A stretch of DNA of 30,062 nt from a virus: positions 1-30,062 of the IMG/VR virus record IMGVR_UViG_3300011432_000154; one strand, written 5' to 3'. The notes beneath the pieces were generated by a model. It saw only the letters and a list, made by a program, of their open reading frames with translations. It made no database searches and was not told the origin of the DNA. A program made the translations under genes and the position numbers. This document shows positions 23,706-30,062 of the stretch, piece by piece. Numbering within the stretch: the stretch's first letter is position 1; the number at the start of each line of letters is the position of its first letter.

Positions 23706-26700
23706 ATGCCTGATCCGCAGAATCCGTATGGTGTGACTGGTATTCAATATCCGACTAATTACCAGCCATACAGTCCACCTCCGCCTCAGATACAGTATCC
23801 GTCTACCTATCAGCCATATCAGCCTCCTATTCAGGAGCCGGGAGTATCATGGTCTAGCATGATACCGAAGGCTTCAGATGTGTTTACTTGGCCGAATGCT
23901 GCTAGGATGGGTATTTCTGGAGCAGCCGATTACCTGGGCGCACTTACTGGTCCGGGTTACTTCCCTATATCAGCTGCTGGCGGATTCTTAGGTGAATTTG
24001 TGGGTCAGTCGCTGGAAGATAAACCCTATAATTGGGGTTTAATGGCTACTGAAGCTGCAATGAATCCGCTATTCCCCGGTCCAAGTGTTCCGGGTAAGGG
24101 CGCAGGACTTAAAGAATTTGGAAAGTTTGCATTAGGTTCTGGTTTAGCTGGTGCTCAACAGGGTGCGTATGGATCATTACCACGTTGGCAGGCTGAACAG
24201 GGTAATTTAGCTAATCCTCTTAAATGGGAGTTACCATCTCCTGAATACTTTGGTGGTCAGACTCTTGCTGGTACCGCATTTGGTGGCGGTGCGATGGTAG
24301 GTTTGGGTGCTGTTCAGAAGGGACTACAATATCTACCTACTTCTGCTCCATCACCTGCTAATGCACCAGTTACAGGTTCACAAGATCCATTCCAACCATC
24401 ATTACCCGGCATGGAGAATGTTCGGACTAGTCCTGATGCTCAGTATGGTCCCACGCCATTCCAGACACCTGCACGAGTAGACCCTGCTGATGCGCAGAAT
24501 AGAGTATTCAATCAGATGGATGCGCAGACTCAGCAGGCGATTTTCGAGCTGACGATTCAGCGTGCTGAGGCTCAACGTGCGGGTGATGTAAGTGCGGTCA
24601 CACAGATTGAGAATGCAATCCTCGAAGCTAAGATGAGGAATGCTGAACAACAGCGTAATTGGACTCCGCCTGCTCCACCTCCTGAAGCTCCTGCACCCAT
24701 ATTCGGTGACATGGGTCAGGATCAGGGTAATCTGAGTTTTGGTGCAGTACGTGGTGAAGGTGGTAGATTCCGCCAGCCGGGTCTATTTGAGTATACACCT
24801 CTTACTAGAACTGGTGATCCTACTGGTGGACCAAATGAATGGCAATTCCCACCTGCTCCTGAGCCTCCACCTCCTGATATGCCTGTAGATACACCACCTG
24901 CTCAGACTACGGGGCCGGACATCATCGACATGCCAACTAATCAGACTGAGTTGGCTATGCGTAAGGCTGAGGGATATAAGACTATTCCGAATCATCGTGG
25001 TCCAAATGGTCAGTTACAGATGGTGCGCGGTCAGATGGCAGACATGTTGCCTCCCACACCTACACCTGTTGCCGCACCTGTAGTGGGTCCAGTTCCGGGT
25101 ACTGCGGCTGCTAGGAAAGTACCGGGTAAGTTTAGGATGGGGGATGATATTCCTGTTCCTACTGAAATAGTGGATGCTGATCGTAACTATGTCAAGAATA
25201 TGGAAGATAATGGATACGCACCCATCAGTAATGAAGGTGGTGTAACTGTATTCCGACATGAGAGTAATCCTCTTCTTAAGAAATTATTGACGGATGAATC
25301 AGGTACATTCGACCCTCAGGAGATGTGGGAAAATCTTAAGAGATTATTGGGTAGAGAACCTACTCAGGCTGAATTGAATAGAGGAATGAATAGGCAGATT
25401 GAACCTGGTGATGTGACTGGTCGAGTTGCTCCATTCCAGCGTACTGAAACATTCAAACAGTTCTTAGCTCGAACCAAGAATATAACGGATAGAACTGATT
25501 TCGATATGCTACCAGCTCATATTCGAGAAGATTATATTAATCAATATGAAATCTCTCAAGGCAAAGATATTTCTCGCTTTGGTGAGCCTGGTCCAGATGA
25601 TCCAATGTGGAATAGGCAAGAATCGAATCTACCGACTGAACCTGAACTTGATTTGATGGAGATTCGTGAGGCTCAGACTCCTAAACAAGTAGAGGATTTG
25701 ATTGATTTTTGGCATAGAAAAGAGGATGAGTGGCGCGCATCTGGTGAGACTGCTTCGGCTGATCATGCACGTCAGATGGGTGATGCTGCTATAACCAGAT
25801 TGAATGAATTGAATACTAAGACTACTAAAATATATCATGGAGATTCTCCAGAAGCTGCTGATTTACTACGTAGTGAAATAGCATCAATGGAGAATAGAAT
25901 AGCTAATCCAGAACTAAGGCCAGATGGAACTAGACGTTATTCAGATAAAGTTTATGATCAAGATAGGAAATTTTTAGCTGAAGCCAAGGCTGACTTGGCA
26001 GCTATGGAACAACGTCTTGGTATTAGTTCAAGAGGACCACGCGCAGTCAGACCGGGTGATGTAGCTGTCCCAAGAACGGGTCAGATGGAATTACCATTCG
26101 GACCCAAGCGTGAACAACTAATTAATAAGATACAAGAATTAACTAAAGATGGTATTGATGAGACTTCTACTGAACTTGCTGAGACTATTGCGGAATTGAC
26201 AGAAGAACAGATGCCACTTCCGCTCGAATCTGCTATCTCACCTACAAGCAAGAAGTGGACTGGATTAGTGAAGCAGTTGGATGAGATGAAGGCTCCTGAT
26301 GCACTGTATAGGGAGATCATCGCATCACCTAATACGCCACCATTGAAGGCAGGAGAAACGTGGCGACAGAGGGTATTGAAGGGTATCGCATTCTTCGAGT
26401 CCAAGTTCAATAAAGGTATTGAAAGACTTGGTACTGAAGGTGGTGAAGAAGGTGCAATCAATATTGGTAGTATGACGGATGCAGTAGGAAGTACAATCCG
26501 TAACTTCTTTGCACGTGGTCCAGCAACACCTGAAAATCCTAAGGGAACACCATCGACATTCGAGCAACTATGGGGACTACCTACTGCCGCGACTACGATA
26601 GCTGACTTGTCGATGCCTTTAAGACAAGGATTAGCAGCCATCTTCACACCTGAATGGCGCGCAGGATTGAAGCCAATGTGGCAGTCATTCTGGAGTGCTG

Positions 26701-27959
26701 AAAAGGCTAGAGAAATAGACCAGCAGATTCGGAATAACAAGGTCCATCAGAAGGAGTTCAATCCATCTACTGGTAAGTGGGATCCAACATACGCTGAGCG
26801 CGCTAACATGAAGTTGGCGGAAGGTAGCGACATCAATTCGAGTGAACATGATGTTGCAGGAGCATGGATTGAAACTGGTGGCAATCTTGGTGGTGTATCT
26901 AAGAAGTATGAACAGTCGTGGGGCCGAGTTGCCAAGATGAGTAACCGAGCAGCAGCCACATTCCTGAACCATCTCAGGACTGGAATGTTGGAGCGGCTAT
27001 CAGACCAGGCTCAGTTGATGGCTGAGGTGGGGGCTGAAACCGGAACAGTAAGGCCCAATATCTTCAAGCAGAAGGTGACACCAGAACAAGCGGCAGAACT
27101 GAATCCATACTACAATGACACGGCAGCTAAGACACTAGGAGACTACATCAATACGGCGACTGGACGCGCGCCACTCAAATTAGATGTATTCGGAGTGAGA
27201 GGTACGCCTCAGTTGAATCTAGAGTTCGCAGCTAAGGCGATGGGAATGGTATTCTTTTCACCCCGCAACATGTTTAGCCGAGCGCGCCTACTCTATCCTG
27301 GTACCTACACTGTAGCACCACCATTCGTCCGCAAGCAGTATCTCAAGTCTGCTCTAGCTACTGGTGCAGCATGGGCGACTATGACTACACTAGCTAAGGT
27401 AGGGGCTGAAGCATTAGGTTATGACGCTGAAGTAAGTTTAGATCCTGAAAGCGCAGACTTCGGTAAAATGCGTATCGGCAAGACGCGGCTTGACTTGGGC
27501 GGCGGATTCTTGCCCCAATACGTGGCGATGTGGCGTTTGTGGTCAGGGTTCTACCGATCATCGTCCACTGGTCAGCGACACGCTTATGGGCAAGGGTTTA
27601 GGCCAGAGACGGAGCGGACTCAAATTCAACGGTTCTTCGAGAACAAATTCAATCCGGCTGCGAAATTCGGATACGACCTGCTAGATGCGGCCCAATATAC
27701 GCCATTCCATGTGGCGGATAGAACCGCGCAGATGTTCGTACCACTAGTTGCTCAGGACTTGTATGAGATGTTTAAGGAAGACCCGAAACTAATTCCAATT
27801 CTTATGCCGCCTGTTATGTTGGGTGGGGGTACGCAGATTTACGGTAGGGGTGAACAGGTCGCCAAGATTGTACCGAAGAATTGGGATTGGATTGTAAAGG
27901 GTGGTGGTGTGAGTGACATCGCGTATCCTGCGAATTGGCAGATTTTCGGCGGTAAATGA
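23706..27959 (+). CDS. Very large polyvalent-type internal virion protein
   Basis: The protein has 1417 residues, the largest in the window, similar in length to T7 gp16. Residues 1-50 are Pro/Tyr-rich; 60-200 contain Gly/Ala-rich hydrophobic segments; 280-330 are helical; 330-480 are Pro-rich; 480-860 are mixed and charged. Near 1180-1290, 'VFFSPRNMFSRARLLYPGTY', 'RKQYLKSALATGAAWATMTTLAKVGAEALGY' and 'SADFGKMRIGKTRLDLGGG' resemble a domain that I recognise from large phage polyvalent proteins. No lytic transglycosylase motif like that of T7 gp16 is seen. It would be carried in the head and ejected with the DNA; that is inferred. The segment 25440-26230 is AT-rich, while the 3' kilobase is GC-richer, suggesting mosaic origin. 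It ends exactly against the opposing operon. Confidence 0.7.
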   Translation: MPDPQNPYGVTGIQYPTNYQPYSPPPPQIQYPSTYQPYQPPIQEPGVSWSSMIPKASDVFTWPNAARMGISGAADYLGALTGPGYFPISAAGGFLGEFVGQSLEDKPYNWGLMATEAAMNPLFPGPSVPGKGAGLKEFGKFALGSGLAGAQQGAYGSLPRWQAEQGNLANPLKWELPSPEYFGGQTLAGTAFGGGAMVGLGAVQKGLQYLPTSAPSPANAPVTGSQDPFQPSLPGMENVRTSPDAQYGPTPFQTPARVDPADAQNRVFNQMDAQTQQAIFELTIQRAEAQRAGDVSAVTQIENAILEAKMRNAEQQRNWTPPAPPPEAPAPIFGDMGQDQGNLSFGAVRGEGGRFRQPGLFEYTPLTRTGDPTGGPNEWQFPPAPEPPPPDMPVDTPPAQTTGPDIIDMPTNQTELAMRKAEGYKTIPNHRGPNGQLQMVRGQMADMLPPTPTPVAAPVVGPVPGTAAARKVPGKFRMGDDIPVPTEIVDADRNYVKNMEDNGYAPISNEGGVTVFRHESNPLLKKLLTDESGTFDPQEMWENLKRLLGREPTQAELNRGMNRQIEPGDVTGRVAPFQRTETFKQFLARTKNITDRTDFDMLPAHIREDYINQYEISQGKDISRFGEPGPDDPMWNRQESNLPTEPELDLMEIREAQTPKQVEDLIDFWHRKEDEWRASGETASADHARQMGDAAITRLNELNTKTTKIYHGDSPEAADLLRSEIASMENRIANPELRPDGTRRYSDKVYDQDRKFLAEAKADLAAMEQRLGISSRGPRAVRPGDVAVPRTGQMELPFGPKREQLINKIQELTKDGIDETSTELAETIAELTEEQMPLPLESAISPTSKKWTGLVKQLDEMKAPDALYREIIASPNTPPLKAGETWRQRVLKGIAFFESKFNKGIERLGTEGGEEGAINIGSMTDAVGSTIRNFFARGPATPENPKGTPSTFEQLWGLPTAATTIADLSMPLRQGLAAIFTPEWRAGLKPMWQSFWSAEKAREIDQQIRNNKVHQKEFNPSTGKWDPTYAERANMKLAEGSDINSSEHDVAGAWIETGGNLGGVSKKYEQSWGRVAKMSNRAAATFLNHLRTGMLERLSDQAQLMAEVGAETGTVRPNIFKQKVTPEQAAELNPYYNDTAAKTLGDYINTATGRAPLKLDVFGVRGTPQLNLEFAAKAMGMVFFSPRNMFSRARLLYPGTYTVAPPFVRKQYLKSALATGAAWATMTTLAKVGAEALGYDAEVSLDPESADFGKMRIGKTRLDLGGGFLPQYVAMWRLWSGFYRSSSTGQRHAYGQGFRPETERTQIQRFFENKFNPAAKFGYDLLDAAQYTPFHVADRTAQMFVPLVAQDLYEMFKEDPKLIPILMPPVMLGGGTQIYGRGEQVAKIVPKNWDWIVKGGGVSDIAYPANWQIFGGK

Positions 27960-28151
27960 TCACTCTTTCTCCTCATCTTTCAACCGTGCGTAGCCCCCGA
28001 TGATGTGTTCAATCTGATAATCGGGGAATGTTGCATCGATAAAATCCATGAGCTTATCTGAATCGTCAGTTATCACGCGCGCTACGAGATAGACGATTGG
28101 CGATTCAGATTTAGGCTTCATCTTCACTTCAAACACTGGCATCAGGGGCAT
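27960..28151 (-). CDS. Small acidic protein at the end of the minus-strand operon
   Basis: From ATG 28151 the product has 63 residues. This start has GGAGG (28158-28162 on the minus strand) six bases upstream; an ATG at 28157 abuts the same SD and a longer frame reaches 28247, but both are less likely. The sequence 'PVFEVKMKPKSESPIVYLVARVITDDSDKLMDFIDATFPDYQIEHIIGGYARLKDEEKE' has a strand-helix-strand look, like a small ferredoxin-like fold. I do not recognise it. It overlaps the zinc-ribbon gene by 23 bases, and its stop codon touches the stop of the opposing 1417-residue gene. Confidence 0.6.
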   Translation of the reverse strand: MPLMPVFEVKMKPKSESPIVYLVARVITDDSDKLMDFIDATFPDYQIEHIIGGYARLKDEEKE

Positions 28152-28362
28152 ATTCATCCTCCACGTAATCAGTTGGCCGTTCTGTATGTGTCCCCAAGCG
28201 AAACTTACAGTAGACACAGGATTTACACCTCCCGAACATAACCGCACCGCACTTCACACAAGTCCAGTTTTTACAAGAGATGTACCAGCGCACATAGTCG
28301 TGGTCAGGTCCATCATGTAATTCCTTCGTTTCCTCGATGTGTGTAGGTCTAGGAATTATCAT
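28129..28362 (-). CDS. Small zinc-ribbon protein
   Basis: The protein has 77 residues. Cysteines at 35, 38, 46, 49 and 52 ('CVKCGAVMFGRCKSCVYC') form a zinc-ribbon or knuckle, flanked by an acidic His-rich N-terminal part and an acidic C-terminus. Its ATG overlaps the helicase-like gene's stop (ATGA), placing it in the same operon. Such small zinc proteins in replication operons often bind nucleic acid or partner proteins; no specific function is known to me. Confidence 0.68.
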   Translation of the reverse strand: MIIPRPTHIEETKELHDGPDHDYVRWYISCKNWTCVKCGAVMFGRCKSCVYCKFRLGTHTERPTDYVEDEYAPDASV

Positions 28363-29636
28363 TTGTTTTTACCCGCATACAGTCGTTTCAACTCTTGGAC
28401 CTGATTGTCTGGCATGATGTAGATGATTTGATTCCCGATACTCTCCGTCTTAATCATGCCGGCTTGGTCAAATGACATCATGATGTCGTCTAGTTCTGTC
28501 GCATCCTTGTAGTGCGCCCACATCTTCTTCAGTAGCATGGCACGTGAGATTTGATGTGTCTCCCGCGCAAGTAGTTCCTCGATAATCACCTTCTTAAAGT
28601 TCTTAGCTTCTGATAGACCCTTCTTCCCATGAGTCATTTCTCTCACGTTGCCTATCAGTTTCTCCGAATACTGTATTGCGAGAGTCATTGAATCCTCGTC
28701 AATGTACAGTTCGGGGCTGCGACTGAGTGATAGCAACATGGCAACCTTCAATACTGAGTCACCGAATCTGTTCAGTGTACCAGTCTCATCTTTCAATTCC
28801 TGAGTTGCCATCTGGTCTATGAAGTTATCGTACCACCGTTCATACACCAGACCTGCATCAGTGAAGTAGCCTACTTCACCTGTCGTAGAATCTTTATGCG
28901 GGTGCTTGAACTCCTCACTCTCCTCTCGTGATGCAAGTGGTCTGAATGGACCCTGTAGTTTCTCAATTTCCTTAAGATACTTGATTGACTCCTCATACTT
29001 CGGTGGATTTGTAAGGGGAACAGATAGGCTGTTAGCTCTGTGTCTCTTACTCTCCGAGATAATGAATGTCCTAGCGAAGTAGCCACCGTGTATGTCCTTC
29101 TTCCCGAAGAAGTCTGTTGAGTGCGCATCATTAGTCGCAGTCAACATGGTAATTGTAGGGTCTTTCAGGTTGAACTGTTCCATCTTCAACAGACTACGCC
29201 ACTCACCTATATTGTATTGTCTGTCATATAGGTCAGTTAGTATGTCTGTTGCAACTTTATCTTCGACTAGACTGCTAGTCAGTTCGGAGCTACAGATGAA
29301 GGCTGTGGATTTAGCGTTGACTCGACCGCCGGGTACTGTTTGTGCAGTACCTAATTCCTTCAGTATCCCCTGAATGGAGCTACGCCCACTGATGATACGT
29401 GTGTTGTTCACTCCCCTAACTAATTGCTTAGCCATCGATATAGGGGGGCCTTTTTTTAATCCGGACTCTGCGTGAAACATTACGTAGATGTTCGGATATA
29501 GATTGTAGATTTGGCGGTTAATCCATACGTTATCCTTCACTACAGCCGAAATTGCAGCCATTCCGCCCCAGAGCCAAAAGTTTGTAGGAGACTCTAGTTC
29601 TGAGTGTTGGGAGAGTAGTTGATCGAGCCACGTCAT
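28359..29636 (-). CDS. DUF3987-type helicase/primase-associated ATPase
   Basis: The protein has 425 residues and a RecA-like style. N-terminal 'FWLWGGMAAISAVVKDNVWI' is the usual opening of DUF3987 proteins. The P-loop region is 'FHAESGLKKGPPISMAKQL' (54-72), which departs from classical GxxxxGK[ST]. A Walker B-like 'STAFICSSELTSSL' has E118. 'TITMLTATND' and 'GGYFARTFII' supply the later strand and a candidate arginine finger. The C-terminal 130 residues are a helical and winged-helix-like region ('ISRAMLLKKMWAHYKDATELDDIMMSFDQAGMIKTE'). DUF3987 proteins take part in phage and plasmid replication, probably as helicases. The ATG overlaps the stop of the HNH gene (TAATG). Confidence 0.8.
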   Translation of the reverse strand: MTWLDQLLSQHSELESPTNFWLWGGMAAISAVVKDNVWINRQIYNLYPNIYVMFHAESGLKKGPPISMAKQLVRGVNNTRIISGRSSIQGILKELGTAQTVPGGRVNAKSTAFICSSELTSSLVEDKVATDILTDLYDRQYNIGEWRSLLKMEQFNLKDPTITMLTATNDAHSTDFFGKKDIHGGYFARTFIISESKRHRANSLSVPLTNPPKYEESIKYLKEIEKLQGPFRPLASREESEEFKHPHKDSTTGEVGYFTDAGLVYERWYDNFIDQMATQELKDETGTLNRFGDSVLKVAMLLSLSRSPELYIDEDSMTLAIQYSEKLIGNVREMTHGKKGLSEAKNFKKVIIEELLARETHQISRAMLLKKMWAHYKDATELDDIMMSFDQAGMIKTESIGNQIIYIMPDNQVQELKRLYAGKNK

Positions 29637-30062
29637 TACACCTTCCTGTAATTTCTGTTATAGATTTCCTTTGCCCGTTCATTATTACAGGCTTTACATC
29701 TTCTACCACTCCGTTTGTCAATGTAAGTATTCTTTTCAGTCCATTCGTGTCCATGAATGCAATGAGTTTCTTCTAATTTCTTAGTTCTAATATCACCAGA
29801 GTTATCTTGTGTTGTTCCAATATACAGATGGTTATAATCCCAACAATTCTTATTTGGACATTCTAGTTTATGTAATACCTGATAGGTTTCATCAGACGTA
29901 TCATAACCTAAGTATATTGCTGCTGCTACTCTATGAACTCGATGTTTTGTAGTCCCTGTTACAATTATACCATATCCTTTTTCAGTTAGATAACCATTGT
30001 ATAATAAACAATTAGTTACATTATCGAATGTTGTTTTCTCCAGAATTCGTTTGATTAATTCA
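29636..30062 (-). CDS. HNH homing endonuclease, 5' end cut by the window
   Basis: Reading leftward from 30061, 141 residues are open with no Met, so the start lies beyond the window. The HNH core is H64-x3-C68-x4-C73-x3-N77-H78 ('LHKLECPNKNCWDYNHLYIGTT'), followed by G-T-T-Q-D-N, the usual zinc-assisted HNH_3 type. The C-terminus is a second zinc element: 'CIHGHEWTEKNTYIDKRSG' then C122-x2-C125, seen in many phage HNH homing enzymes. The stop TAA at 29638-29636 overlaps the ATG of the helicase-like gene. It is probably a mobile endonuclease gene inserted in the replication operon. The sequence is AT-rich. Confidence 0.85.
   Translation of the reverse strand, partial: ELIKRILEKTTFDNVTNCLLYNGYLTEKGYGIIVTGTTKHRVHRVAAAIYLGYDTSDETYQVLHKLECPNKNCWDYNHLYIGTTQDNSGDIRTKKLEETHCIHGHEWTEKNTYIDKRSGRRCKACNNERAKEIYNRNYRKV

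Noticed and set aside
26081-26740. Long antisense open frame (about 220 codons) on the minus strand
   Set aside because: It lies wholly within the 1417-residue gene, has no ribosome binding site and encodes a Ser/Ile-rich sequence without domain features. It is a codon-bias shadow.
28152-28247. Longer start for the 63-residue minus-strand protein
   Set aside because: It would overlap the zinc-ribbon gene by 119 bases, and the GGAGG SD is placed correctly for ATG 28151.
29443-29457. GGGGGG-CC-TTTTTTT as a plus-strand terminator
   Set aside because: There is no stable stem before the T-run, and the bases are codons of the helicase-like gene on the other strand.
1-30062. tRNA genes, CRISPR arrays, insertion sequences, integrase or attachment sites
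   Set aside because: I saw no cloverleaf-like sequence, no regularly spaced repeats, no transposase or integrase motifs and no flanking direct repeats. Gaps between genes are too short to hold most of these.

Overview
This window looks like part of the genome of a tailed bacteriophage (Caudoviricetes) with a short-tailed, podovirus-like virion. The supporting genes are a large terminase, portal, acidic scaffold, HK97-type major capsid protein, two tail-tubular-like proteins (adaptor and nozzle), collagen-type fibres, and a 368/523/1417-residue trio of putative ejection proteins in the order T7 uses for its internal core proteins. Genes are packed almost without gaps, joined by TAATG or ATGA overlaps and Shine-Dalgarno (SD) motifs of the GGAGG type, so the host is bacterial. 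The host cannot be named. The lipobox signal peptide and the T7-like architecture fit a Gram-negative host, but that is inference. No tRNA, integrase, CRISPR array, insertion sequence, RNA polymerase, endolysin or recognisable small terminase was seen.

Layout, plus strand: (1) 1-1784, the end of a LamG adhesin-like protein and a translationally coupled lipoprotein; (2) 1793-3449, a Met/Gln/Gly-rich protein and a protein with a GNAT-like segment; (3) 3449-6754, large terminase, a small coiled-coil protein, a 59-residue two-helix membrane protein, a glycine-rich protein and an endonuclease VII-type HNH gene; (4) 6751-12309, portal with an inserted zinc ribbon, scaffold, capsid protein, and two paralogous decoration-like proteins separated by a strong nested hairpin, which occupies the only real intergenic gap; (5) 12311-16404, head-completion and neck genes, then tail adaptor and nozzle; (6) 16394-20628, a lectin-fold tail protein, a small tail protein, a collagen-type fibre with a His-rich collar tip, a small unknown protein and a second collagen-type fibre; (7) 20641-27959, a small GNAT protein and the ejection-protein trio, the last very large.

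Minus strand: 27960-30062 carries a separate operon read toward the structural genes: an HNH endonuclease (cut by the window edge), a DUF3987-type helicase/primase-associated ATPase, a 77-residue zinc-ribbon protein and a 63-residue protein. The two operons meet tail to tail at TGATCA, with no space between the stop codons.

The structural genes together would build a procapsid (scaffold, capsid, portal), decorate it, package DNA (terminase), attach a short tail and fibres, and load internal proteins for DNA ejection. The observations most worth checking are the nested hairpin between the decoration paralogs, the GC-rich lectin domain inside the first gene, the phage lipoprotein coupled to that gene, a seven-residue motif shared by three low-complexity proteins, and the zero-gap convergent junction.
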